DNA of 64,000 nt from Rapidithrix thailandica (GTDB taxonomy: Bacteria; Bacteroidota; Bacteroidia; Cytophagales; Flammeovirgaceae). The position numbers and the translations under genes are program-made. The DNA is taken from contig NZ_JBDKWZ010000004.1 in NCBI RefSeq assembly GCF_039710355.1, positions 248,001-312,000 on the forward strand, given 5' to 3'. Shown here piece by piece: positions 1 to 9,000 of the stretch. Position 1 is the first letter of the stretch. Each line of letters opens with the position of its first letter. Under the pieces are notes generated by a model, which had not been told where the DNA came from, made no database searches, and was given only the letters and a program-made list of their open reading frames with translations.

Positions 1-36
1 TTATACTGAATGTAAGCTTCTGCCTTTACTCCCTCC

Positions 37-51
37 CTCACCATTTCACCC
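37..51. repeat. 15-bp arm of an inverted repeat flanking the left sugar cluster
   Basis: The 15 bases at 37-51 (CTCACCATTTCACCC) recur as their exact reverse complement at 5229-5243, so the AraC-to-symporter cluster lies between two inverted copies. Both copies sit in low-complexity sequence rich in CACCATT-like words, so they may simply be local repeats rather than the ends of a mobile unit. No transposase or integrase is present between them. Confidence 0.3.
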
Positions 52-88
52 ATTCACCATTTCACTAAATACACAGAAAGGGAAGCGT

Positions 89-949
89 TTAATTTTCCTC
101 TTTCCGGAAAGCCTCCCGGTACTCCTTGGGCGTCATGCCCAGTTCCCGCTTGAAAAGCCGGTTGAAATTGGTCAGGTGGTTGAAGCCCGATTCGAACCCG
201 ATTTCGGCAATGTTCATTTCCGATGCCATCAGAAGTTTACAGGCATGGCCGATACGCACCTCGTTGACAAACTGCTTGAAAGTTTTCCGCACATGTTTTT
301 TAAAGTAGCGACAAAAGGTGGCTGTGGAGAAACTCACCTCAGCGGCTATATCGTCCAGGCGGATATCTTCCTGAAAATTTTTAAGGATAAATTCGTAAAT
401 CCGGTTGATGCGTTCGTAATCCTTCGGGCTGGCTCCTTGCATATACCCGTGACTGGTGAGCACCGAAACCTGTTGGATGTCAGAGAGCCGGTGCAAAATC
501 TTTAGAAAATTGAGGGTTCGTTCAAAAGGCGGAAGTTGCGGCAGGATTTTCATTTCTTGTTTCACGACTTCGATTTCTTCTCCGCTAAAGCTCAGGCCCA
601 GCCGGGCCCGCTCCAGAAGTTTTTTGAGCTGACTGTTCTGTGGTTTTTCAAAAAAATCTTTCCCTAAAAAATCAAACTCAAACCGAACGACTACGGCTTG
701 ATTGATCAATAGGTCTGCCGGGTTTTGTACCTGTAGAAGATGTGGAATATTAGGCCCGATGAAAAAAATATCCCCGATAGAAATATTTGCGACTTTATTG
801 CCAATAATGGCCTTACCATCAAAGTCGAACAGGGCTGTCAGCTCAAATTCGGAATGTGTGCGAAAATCATCGGCATAGTCCAGGTGGATTTGTTCTACGG
901 AAAAGGAAATATCACTTGGCGGGACAAATTTTTCAACAACCGTCTTCAT
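89..949 (-). CDS. AraC-family transcriptional regulator
   Basis: A 286-residue DNA-binding regulator that probably senses a sugar or sugar acid and controls the divergent catabolic operon. The C-terminal ~100 residues form the two helix-turn-helix motifs of the AraC/XylS family: the first around DDIAAEVSFSTATFCRYFKK, the second around AEIGFESGFNHLTNFNRLFK, followed by the family signature GMTPKEYR. The N-terminal ~150 residues look like a cupin sensor domain, including an NIPHLLQ segment, but this is an inference from position. The start is the ATG whose complement ends at 949. It is divergent from the aldo/keto reductase, with a 506-bp gap between the start codons that holds a MITE-like element; regulators in this position usually act on the divergent operon. 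Ligand unknown. Confidence 0.9.
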   Translation of the reverse strand: MKTVVEKFVPPSDISFSVEQIHLDYADDFRTHSEFELTALFDFDGKAIIGNKVANISIGDIFFIGPNIPHLLQVQNPADLLINQAVVVRFEFDFLGKDFFEKPQNSQLKKLLERARLGLSFSGEEIEVVKQEMKILPQLPPFERTLNFLKILHRLSDIQQVSVLTSHGYMQGASPKDYERINRIYEFILKNFQEDIRLDDIAAEVSFSTATFCRYFKKHVRKTFKQFVNEVRIGHACKLLMASEMNIAEIGFESGFNHLTNFNRLFKRELGMTPKEYREAFRKEEN

Positions 950-1455
950 CGTTTTGCTCCTCAGGGTAAAATGTTTCTGACCATGCTACCGGACAACTTG
1001 GTAGCCTCAACTCTTTTGTATCGTTTAGCTTAGAAGCTTGCCTGGCTTCTGAATAGCACCCTGACGGAAACCTCGAAGAAGTTGCTCAGGATGATTTTGA
1101 AAATGTATAATGACATAATTCTAACATTATTCAAGTAAAATACAAAGGAAAAGGTCAAAAAAATGCTATACCTTGAGGAATTTGAGTCAGCTTTTTGAAA
1201 GATTCTGGCTTTATTTTGTTAAGCAAACAAAACGACTCTTTAAGTATCGAAGAGTTTAACAGTAAATCTTTCAACCGGTTCTTTTTAAGAGGTTGTCCGA
1301 AAAATCGGAATATAACACAAATGCACAAGGATACTAAGATTTACACGAAAGTAAATAACTGTAAATCAGGTGTTTACTTGTGTGTTGAGGTCTTTGTGGT
1401 ATTTTATGCTCTTTTGACTTTTTGGACAGCCTCTTCCTTGATAATCCCGAAAAAT
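950..1455. other. Divergent regulatory region between AraC regulator and aldo/keto reductase
   Basis: This 506-bp gap holds no gene. An open frame runs in from 1195 into the aldo/keto reductase, but its first 87 codons lack family similarity and pass straight through an inverted-repeat element (1287-1435), so I treat it as non-coding. Operators for the AraC regulator should lie here, probably between 1020 and 1287, but I could not identify a convincing direct repeat. Confidence 0.5.
1287..1435. repeat. 149-bp MITE-like element with terminal inverted repeats
   Basis: The left end, 1287-1303 (AAGAGGTTGTCCGAAAA), and the right end, 1419-1435 (TTTTTGGACAGCCTCTT), are inverted copies matching at 15 of 17 positions. 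The element is AT-rich, has no reading frame of its own and ends about 20 bp before the ATG at 1456. Ends of the form GAGGCTGTCC-A-rich resemble insertion-sequence termini, so a non-autonomous derivative of an IS is the likeliest identity; the parent family is not known to me. No clear target-site duplication flanks it. It could carry or interrupt the promoter of the downstream operon. Confidence 0.6.
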
Positions 1456-2385
1456 ATGCCCGATTTACCTATTTATATTAAGAACCACCTTCAGCCTCCC
1501 CGCTTGCCGGAACGTAGCCGGATTGTGTTGGGAACGGCCGGTTTGGGAGGTGCCTGGAAAGCAGTGGACGGAAGAGCGTCCGTGGAGGCGATTCTTTTTG
1601 CTTTGGAGCAAGGTGTAAACAGTCTGGATACGGCCCCTTCTTATCATCAGGCAGAAACGTATGTAGGGCAGGCTTTGCGCCAATGGAAAGGCCCAAAGCC
1701 TTTTATCAGTACGAAAATGGGCCGCTTGCAAACCGAAGCAGCGGACATAGCCCGGTTTGACTATTCTAAAGAAGGCATGCGGAAAAGCGTATACAACAGC
1801 CTGGAAACTCTGGGCATCGACTGCATCGACCTTTTGTTTTTGCATGAACCACATATCCCAAATGCTGCTGAAATCGACCAGGCCATGGAGCTGATGCAGG
1901 AGTTGAAAGAGGAAGGCTTGATCGGAAAAGCAGGCCTGGGAGGCAATCCGGTGCCCGCTTTTGATTCCTATATCCGTCAAGGTTTGATTGAGGTAGTGAT
2001 GGGGTATAACCAGTTCGATGCTTGTTCGCTCAAAGCGTTACACAGTTATTTGCCGGATTTACTCCGCCAGGGAGTGGCGTTTTATGCCGGTAGTCCCTTG
2101 CATATGGGCCTGTTAGGCAATCGGTTGGATACATACTCCAAAGACAGGCCGGAATGGGTCAGCCGGGAGGAACTTGCTATTGCGCAAAAGTTGCAAGTAT
2201 TGGCGGCAGAAACCGGAATTTCTTTGCCCGGATTGGCCCACCGTTTTTTATTTTCTTGTGCCGAAGTGGACTGTATTGTGCTGGGCCCTCGTACCCATGT
2301 GCAATTGCAAAACTCGCTGACTTATTGGCAAGAAGGAAAATTGCCGGAAGAGGTCTTTCAACAGTTGTGTCACTTATTAACCTAA
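1456..2385 (+). CDS. Aldo/keto reductase (possible L-fucose/L-rhamnose-type aldose dehydrogenase)
   Basis: A 309-residue cytoplasmic NAD(P)-dependent oxidoreductase of the aldo/keto reductase family. The catalytic tetrad is visible: Asp58 in SLDTAPSY, Tyr63 in the same motif, Lys87 in ISTKMGR and His130 in LLFLHEPH. The glycine-rich LGTAGLGG near residue 25 opens the first strand. The start chosen is ATG 1456 (MPDLPIYIK); the frame is open upstream to 1195, but that part is unlike the family and crosses a MITE-like repeat. Context (dehydratase-like gene 4 bp downstream, symporter, mutarotase) suggests oxidation of a deoxysugar such as L-fucose or L-rhamnose to its lactone in a non-phosphorylating pathway. 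That substrate assignment is inference; no lactonase gene is present in the window. Confidence 0.85.
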   Translation: MPDLPIYIKNHLQPPRLPERSRIVLGTAGLGGAWKAVDGRASVEAILFALEQGVNSLDTAPSYHQAETYVGQALRQWKGPKPFISTKMGRLQTEAADIARFDYSKEGMRKSVYNSLETLGIDCIDLLFLHEPHIPNAAEIDQAMELMQELKEEGLIGKAGLGGNPVPAFDSYIRQGLIEVVMGYNQFDACSLKALHSYLPDLLRQGVAFYAGSPLHMGLLGNRLDTYSKDRPEWVSREELAIAQKLQVLAAETGISLPGLAHRFLFSCAEVDCIVLGPRTHVQLQNSLTYWQEGKLPEEVFQQLCHLLT

Positions 2386-2389
2386 CAAA

Positions 2390-3565
2390 ATGCAGAAGAC
2401 ACCTATTTTTGAAGAGAAGTTTACCATCAAAACCATTAGTGTGAGAGTACTGAAAGAGTTTCGGGTACCGCTTGCTTTTCAGGACGCTACGATGGGCCCT
2501 TTCCAGCACTATAATATCGCTACGATTACCTTAGTGGACGAGGATGGGCAAGAAGGCGAAGCTCCCTTTTTTATAAGCGGGATTCCGGATGCGGAAAGAT
2601 TGTTTTTTCCGCTGTTGGCCAACCTTCCGAATACATCTTATAAAGAATTATTTCCGCTTTTATACTGGAATATTCGCAACGAAGGATTTCGCGGACGCAT
2701 TGCCACAACCCTCGGGCAAGTGGACATGGCACTCTACGATCTGGCCGCCAAACGGCACCGACTTCCCTTACACCGGTATCTGGGAGCGAAGCGTAACGCT
2801 GTACCTGCTTATGGTAGCGGCTTGGGCACAAATTATACGGAAAAAGAATTACGGACCGAAGCCCTAAACTTTGCAGAGCAAGGTTATGAGATAATTAAAA
2901 TGAAAGTGGGGAAAGGCTTTGGGCGCTGTATGGAAGAGGATGTCCGCAGGGTAAAATTAGTGCGAAAAACATTAGGCGATTATATTCCCATTGCGGTGGA
3001 TGCCAATCAGATATGGACGGCTGAGGAAGCCTTGCGTTTTATCCGGCAGGTAGCGGACCAAAATATTGCCTGGTTTGAAGAGCCCGTACATTCGGCTGAT
3101 TTACACCAAATCAGGGAAATCTGCCAGGCAAGCCCGGTACCGGTTTCTTTTGGCGAATCGGAAAAGTCGGCCAAAGTATTTCCGGCACTGGCAGAAGCTG
3201 GTGTGCAGCACCTGCAACCCGTACCCGGGTACCAATGTAACTTGTCGGAGTGGATGGAAATCGAACAACTTGCGCGGGAAAAGAAATTGTTCTTTTCCGG
3301 AGGAGGGTATTACCAATTTACCAGTCAAATCCTGGCCTGTGCCGAGCAGGATACTTACGTTGAACAACTGAAAGGTTTGAATGGCTGTCTGGATGAATAT
3401 TTGGCTGTCAAGCCGGAATTAAGAAACGGAATGTATCATTTGCCGGAAGAGCCGGGCTTATCGGCCCGGGTAGATTGGAACTGGATAAAGAAAAAAGACC
3501 TGATGGCCTTTGAAAAACGCTGGGACCTGGCGGAATACCGTTCCAAAACACTTAAAGTCAATTGA
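2390..3565 (+). CDS. Enolase-superfamily (mandelate racemase/muconate lactonizing enzyme) protein
   Basis: A 391-residue TIM-barrel enzyme of the MR/MLE group, which abstracts a proton alpha to a carboxylate; sugar-acid dehydratases and racemases belong here. The KxK motif is K170-M-K172, and metal ligands are Asp204 (VDANQ), Glu230 (WFEEP) and Glu256 (FGES). What is odd is the C-terminal half of the barrel: where many members have QPD..GG, this protein has QPVPGYQCN, and where acid-sugar dehydratases carry a His it has FFSGGGYY. One of the usual acid/base partners therefore appears to be missing. It starts 4 bp after the aldo/keto reductase stop, so the two are almost certainly co-transcribed. 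Expected role: dehydration or epimerisation of the sugar acid made by the upstream enzyme. Exact substrate not inferable. Confidence 0.85.
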   Translation: MQKTPIFEEKFTIKTISVRVLKEFRVPLAFQDATMGPFQHYNIATITLVDEDGQEGEAPFFISGIPDAERLFFPLLANLPNTSYKELFPLLYWNIRNEGFRGRIATTLGQVDMALYDLAAKRHRLPLHRYLGAKRNAVPAYGSGLGTNYTEKELRTEALNFAEQGYEIIKMKVGKGFGRCMEEDVRRVKLVRKTLGDYIPIAVDANQIWTAEEALRFIRQVADQNIAWFEEPVHSADLHQIREICQASPVPVSFGESEKSAKVFPALAEAGVQHLQPVPGYQCNLSEWMEIEQLAREKKLFFSGGGYYQFTSQILACAEQDTYVEQLKGLNGCLDEYLAVKPELRNGMYHLPEEPGLSARVDWNWIKKKDLMAFEKRWDLAEYRSKTLKVN

Positions 3566-3614
3566 CCTGGGAAATGCTTTTTGAAGCAAATAATCCTGTG
3601 AAACACGTTTGCAA

Positions 3615-5186
3615 ATGGACATTACAGCATATTTACATACCCTGGATGTAATCGTCATTCTGGGATACCTTATTACCTTGATTTTTATAGGCTTATATGC
3701 CAGCCGGAAGGTGCAAAAAAGCGGTGACCTGTTTTTAGGTGGGAGGCATTTGCGCTGGGGAAATATCGGCTTTTCGATATGGGGGACCAATGTAGGACCC
3801 TCTATGCTGGTGGCCAGTGCTTCTTTGGCCTATTCTACAGGGGTCGTAGGTGGGAATTTCTCCTGGTTGGCTTTTCCCTTACTGATATTATTGTCAATGG
3901 TATTTGTTCCTAAGTATCTGCATACACAAATCAGCACCACCCCCGAATTTTTAAGTAAGCGCTTCAGCGAAAGTACCCGGGATTTGCTCTCCTGGTACAA
4001 CCTGGTGGCCATTATGATCCTTTGGCTGGGAGGTACTTTGTATGCCGGGGGAATTATGATCAGTCAGTTGCTTAACTGGCCCTTGATTCTATCGGTGACG
4101 GCACTAATGGGAGTGGCCATCAGCTTTACCGTAGCGGGTGGATTGGTAGCCGTAGTGTATACCGATACCTTTCAAATGGTGTTGTTGATTATCGCCTCAG
4201 TCATACTGACGGTTTTTGGTATTTACGAAGTCGGGGGAGTTGAAAAGCTGATCTGTTCAGTGCCGGAGGATTACTGGCATTTGTTCCGGCCCGCTTCCGA
4301 TCCGGAATACCCCTGGCATGCCTTGGTGTTGGGCTATCCGGTGTTGGGTATTTGGTTTTGGTGCACGGACCAAACCATTGTGCAGCGCGTGTTAGGGGCC
4401 AGAGACCTGCGTCATGGGCAACAAGGCGTGTTGTTTACGGGTTGGTTGAAAATTTTAGATACCTTTATTTTTATGATTCCCGGAATTGCCTGTTTTGTAC
4501 TCTTCCCCCAGTTGGAAGACCCCGATACGGCTTACCTGACCATGGTCACGCGTTTGTTGCCATCCGGTTTGGTAGGTTTGGTGATAGCAGTAATTATTGC
4601 TGCTCTGATCAGCACAGTGGACTCCGGCCTGAACTCCTTGAGTACGGTATTTACCCTGGATATCTATGCCAAGAAGATCAAACCTCAAGCGACAGACCGG
4701 GAAAAAACGCGAATGGGACGTTGGGTCACGGTGATCGGAGGGATCGTTTCCGTGGTATTGGCCTTGTCCTTGTCGTTGGTGGAGAAGAATTTATTTGCCT
4801 TGTTTCAATCCATCATCAGCTATTTGGCCCCTCCGATGGCTACAGTGTTTTTGTTGGGTGTTTTGTGGAAAAGGGCCAACACCCTGGCCGCGAATACCAC
4901 CTTGATTTTCGGCAGTATACTCTGCCTGGGCATTGGCATTGCCGATTTGAGTGGCTTTCCCGAAAAGGGCTTTTTCCCGCCTTTTTTACTGATGTCTTTT
5001 TACTTGTTTGCCGGCTTGTGCAGCTTCATGGTTGTGCTATCCCTGCTCACCCGTCCCCCTCAGAGACATTCGTTACCCGGTCTCAAAGCCATCTATCGAG
5101 CTCAGCAGTATTCCACCACCACTATCTGGTGGCTTTGGGGTATTCTGGTAGGTGTGATGCTAGGCTTGTATATCCTATTTAATTAA
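3615..5186 (+). CDS. Sodium:solute symporter (SSS family)
   Basis: A 523-residue inner-membrane transporter with about 13 hydrophobic segments, of the SSS/SGLT type that couples sugar or sugar-acid uptake to a sodium gradient. Supporting features are the first segment after DVIVILGYL, the FLGGRHLRW loop, GTNVGPSMLVASASLAY, and the family motif ISTVDSGLNSLSTVFTLDIY in the second half, which resembles the SSS signature region. I chose ATG 3615 (MDITAYL); an earlier TTG at 3609 is less likely. It lies 49 bp after the dehydratase-like gene and in the same direction, so it is probably the importer for the substrate of this cluster. Confidence 0.9.
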   Translation: MDITAYLHTLDVIVILGYLITLIFIGLYASRKVQKSGDLFLGGRHLRWGNIGFSIWGTNVGPSMLVASASLAYSTGVVGGNFSWLAFPLLILLSMVFVPKYLHTQISTTPEFLSKRFSESTRDLLSWYNLVAIMILWLGGTLYAGGIMISQLLNWPLILSVTALMGVAISFTVAGGLVAVVYTDTFQMVLLIIASVILTVFGIYEVGGVEKLICSVPEDYWHLFRPASDPEYPWHALVLGYPVLGIWFWCTDQTIVQRVLGARDLRHGQQGVLFTGWLKILDTFIFMIPGIACFVLFPQLEDPDTAYLTMVTRLLPSGLVGLVIAVIIAALISTVDSGLNSLSTVFTLDIYAKKIKPQATDREKTRMGRWVTVIGGIVSVVLALSLSLVEKNLFALFQSIISYLAPPMATVFLLGVLWKRANTLAANTTLIFGSILCLGIGIADLSGFPEKGFFPPFLLMSFYLFAGLCSFMVVLSLLTRPPQRHSLPGLKAIYRAQQYSTTTIWWLWGILVGVMLGLYILFN

Positions 5187-5228
5187 AATCAAGTAGTCGT
5201 TTGTAAATATATTTGATGAATGAGTGAG

Positions 5229-5243
5229 GGGTGAAATGGTGAG
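5229..5243. repeat. Right arm of the 15-bp inverted repeat
   Basis: Exact reverse complement of 37-51, located in the 178-bp gap between the symporter and the mutarotase gene. The same gap contains a small CTGATG/CATCAG palindrome near 5272-5286. Nothing else was recognised in it. Confidence 0.3.
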
Positions 5244-5364
5244 TAGGGAATCAAAAATCTATACCCGAATAGCTGATGGATCATCAGATGCAGAAGTTCA
5301 TCTATTGCCGTGAGGGTTTTTTACGCATTCATGCATTGACATAATTATAATTTCCATACTGAAA

Positions 5365-5814
5365 ATGAAAAAAAAACTACTTTCCGTTTCAATGCTTTGG
5401 GTGTACCGTTGCATTGTCTTTGCTTTCTTCTTTGCCTCTTGTACTTCCGGAAATTCAACCCGGGAGCCCCGGCTTAAAGAATATGTGTTTACTGTGAATT
5501 TGGTAGACGATGAAACAAAGGTTCGCGAATACCTTGACTACCATCGGCAAGTATGGCCGGAAGTAGAGGAGAGTTTTCGCAAAGCCGGGTATGAGCAGAT
5601 TCGTATTTATCATTTTGCCCGTAGTTTATGCATGATCATCGCGGTACGCGAAGGGGTCGATTTGGCGGAAGCGGGCAAGATCAGTGCCGCCTACCACAAA
5701 AAAGTAAAGGCCTGGAATGCATTGATGGACGGATACCAGGAAGGGGTACCCGGCACCCTTGCCGGACAAACCTGGGTGGAAATGGAGGAGATTTATGTGT
5801 TTAAAAAAGATTGA
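5365..5814 (+). CDS. L-rhamnose mutarotase-like lipoprotein (RhaM/DUF718 fold)
   Basis: A 149-residue protein with two parts. Residues 1-30 are a lipoprotein signal peptide ending in the lipobox FFASC. The rest matches the L-rhamnose mutarotase family, which interconverts alpha and beta anomers of L-rhamnose: EYLDYHRQVWPEVEES, then IRIYHFARSLCMIIAVREG, and the end TWVEMEEIYVFKKD. The usual family length is about 105 residues and most members are cytoplasmic; here the extra N terminus predicts export and membrane anchoring, so anomer conversion would occur in the periplasm before uptake by the neighbouring symporter. It lies 178 bp downstream of the symporter and 269 bp before the first CRISPR repeat. 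Other DUF718 sugars such as L-fucose are possible. Confidence 0.8.
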   Translation: MKKKLLSVSMLWVYRCIVFAFFFASCTSGNSTREPRLKEYVFTVNLVDDETKVREYLDYHRQVWPEVEESFRKAGYEQIRIYHFARSLCMIIAVREGVDLAEAGKISAAYHKKVKAWNALMDGYQEGVPGTLAGQTWVEMEEIYVFKKD

Positions 5815-6083
5815 ATGGTTAGTAACACCGGAGGGCGTATGTATGGCGAAAGAAAATAGAGGTGTAAAGAGCGTTGAGTTGTCGATGCCCGTAAAACAGG
5901 TAAAGGCCGGGGAGTGGAAAACGGAGAAAGGTTCGGAAAAACGGCCCGGAGGCTTTGGAAATGAGGTTGTCGAAACCCGGGGAAAATCATAGGATTGGCC
6001 ATCGACGACTTTAAAACAAAAATCGGAGGAAAAAACCTTGGAAAATTGCCTGGAAACCATGATTTTTGGGAGTCGGTCTACGG
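5815..6083 (+). promoter_or_regulatory. Putative CRISPR leader region
   Basis: This 269-bp stretch lies next to the perfect end of the array and opposite its degenerate end, which is where a leader is expected. The repeat orientation agrees: the repeat ends in ATTGAAAT, like the 5' handle of many crRNAs, so transcription should run rightwards from here. The first two thirds are not AT-rich, unlike typical leaders; the last 80 bp (6004-6083) are more A-rich. I found no clear TAnnTTTG promoter box. Confidence 0.45.
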
Positions 6084-9000
6084 CCCTTAATCGCACCAGA
6101 GTGGAATTGAAATATGCATTGCAATCGCATGGGTTGGGCTGCCGCCTGCCCTTAATCGCACCAGAGTGGAATTGAAATTTCTACCGTGTTCTCCATGCAT
6201 CCAATTCTAATCCCCCTTAATCGCACCAGAGTGGAATTGAAATCGGTTTTCTCTTTTGGAATGCCTACGGCCTGCATCTGGCCCTTAATCGCACCAGAGT
6301 GGAATTGAAATGACGAAATTAAGATCTCACGCTTTTCGATTAGGTGTCCCTTAATCGCACCAGAGTGGAATTGAAATTCTAATAAGCTAGATTTTTTGTC
6401 CATTACAGGGAACCCTTAATCGCACCAGAGTGGAATTGAAATCGCTTAGACTCTTGAGAGTACTTAGTCACGAACTTCCCTTAATCGCACCAGAGTGGAA
6501 TTGAAATCGCAAAATCCCCCGGATTGTCTATGAACAGAGGCCCCCTTAATCGCACCAGAGTGGAATTGAAATTTACAGGGAATATATTCAAATCCGACAC
6601 GGAGGCTACCCTTAATCGCACCAGAGTGGAATTGAAATAAAATTTCATGTTGATTGGCATTAGCAAACCTCAAACCCTTAATCGCACCAGAGTGGAATTG
6701 AAATATCTAAATTGTCGGGGATGAGATCGATTAAGAATTGACCCTTAATCGCACCAGAGTGGAATTGAAATCTTTTGATCAGGGGGCGGTACAGGCGAAC
6801 ATATCAACCCTTAATCGCACCAGAGTGGAATTGAAATATTTGGGCAATATAGAAAACGAGGATCAGCGAAAGTCCCTTAATCGCACCAGAGTGGAATTGA
6901 AATTCCTAATGAAGAGTGGAAAGTGGAGGGCCGGGGGTACCCTTAATCGCACCAGAGTGGAATTGAAATGGATTATCTCCCGGCGCTGCTTTGCAGATTC
7001 AAAACCCTTAATCGCACCAGAGTGGAATTGAAATGAGTCTAAGTATATTTTTAATTGAGACTCCCCGGGCCCTTAATCGCACCAGAGTGGAATTGAAATA
7101 CCTTTCGGTATTGGGGTGTTAAGGTATTCTTCAATCCCTTAATCGCACCAGAGTGGAATTGAAATTAATGTTCTGTGTCACGTACTCCGCCCACTGGCCT
7201 ACCCTTAATCGCACCAGAGTGGAATTGAAATAGTCCTCACAAAACCGTACCTGCCATTCAAAGAATACCCTTAATCGCACCAGAGTGGAATTGAAATAAA
7301 TTTTCCACCCGCTGACCAATTTTGGCTAGCGACCCCTTAATCGCACCAGAGTGGAATTGAAATTTGGGGGGATGACGTAGAAGGGCTTACGGATGAGAGC
7401 CCTTAATCGCACCAGAGTGGAATTGAAATTCCTTTGTTACTCTGGTTGAGACAATATGAACGTGGCCCTTAATCGCACCAGAGTGGAATTGAAATAAATA
7501 CGAGGATGACAGGAAACAGAAAAGGTCTATTCCCTTAATCGCACCAGAGTGGAATTGAAATATCAAGACAACCAGCGCTCCGGAAAGACCTTCGATTCCC
7601 TTAATCGCACCAGAGTGGAATTGAAATTGCCGACACCCCACTTTTGTTGACTTCTTCGCTGCACCCTTAATCGCACCAGAGTGGAATTGAAATCTGCCAT
7701 AGTGGCGTTCGTGACTTTCTATTGGTCAGCCCTTAATCGCACCAGAGTGGAATTGAAATTTAACGACTCCAAACACAATCAATGTACAAAATAAACCCTT
7801 AATCGCACCAGAGTGGAATTGAAATCATCCTACCGGTCCGAAAATCATTAGTCCCTTTTTTCCCTTAATCGCACCAGAGTGGAATTGAAATGGTTTAAAA
7901 TTGAGGTTAAGCTTAGCTCTTTCATAACCCTTAATCGCACCAGAGTGGAATTGAAATAACATACTTTGGAATTTGCCCCCGGTTTGTTCAACCCTTAATC
8001 GCACCAGAGTGGAATTGAAATTATCAAACCGGAACCCTCCGTATGGATGCTTGAAATACCCTTAATCGCACCAGAGTGGAATTGAAATTAGCTCCCTGAA
8101 CGGGATCACCTAACTGATTCTTTACCCTTAATCGCACCAGAGTGGAATTGAAATCACGCATCTGGTGGCCAAATTCCAACCCGGTCATTGCCCTTAATCG
8201 CACCAGAGTGGAATTGAAATGGAGCATTTGCCCTCCTTACAAAAAACATTGACTATCCCTTAATCGCACCAGAGTGGAATTGAAATAAAATCCTTTTCCC
8301 GGAACAGCTCGCGGAACGCTTCCCCTTAATCGCACCAGAGTGGAATTGAAATGTCTTCGGGCCATTCTTGGATTTTCCACCTGTTTACCCTTAATCGCAC
8401 CAGAGTGGAATTGAAATGTGTCCAAAACGCCTGTCAAGCCATCGAGCAAGGGGCCCTTAATCGCACCAGAGTGGAATTGAAATTCCAAGAAAATGATCCC
8501 GCTGAGGACACGTTTACACCCTTAATCGCACCAGAGTGGAATTGAAATGATTTTTTGATTTATAAAAAAAGTGCTTTTCACAAACCCTTAATCGCACCAG
8601 AGTGGAATTGAAATCTTATATTATTCATTTTATCATAAGAGGATTTTTTCCCTTAATCGCACCAGAGTGGAATTGAAATAATGGTAGTGAGGATGGTATG
8701 TGTTTTCTCTCCGGCCCTTAATCGCACCAGAGTGGAATTGAAATGGGATTTCAAATTCATCTGATCGGTTGACAAATTCTCCCTTAATCGCACCAGAGTG
8801 GAATTGAAATAATAACTTGTACTCCCGTTCTGGTATGAATTCTTGCCCCTTAATCGCACCAGAGTGGAATTGAAATAATCCGTCCGGGACTATGTGTGAG
8901 AAGTCCAACCGCCCCTTAATCGCACCAGAGTGGAATTGAAATATTGCAAAAGAAAATGACCCACAGGCATTAGGGTCACCCTTAATCGCACCAGAGTGGA

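Noticed and set aside
1195..1455. An 87-codon N-terminal extension of the aldo/keto reductase
   Set aside because: It crosses the inverted-repeat element and has no family similarity; the ATG at 1456 begins the conserved protein.
5759..6002. Short frames overlapping the end of the mutarotase gene and the leader region, considered as a small cas or toxin gene
   Set aside because: Low-complexity charged residues, no recognisable fold, and overlap with a real gene in another frame.
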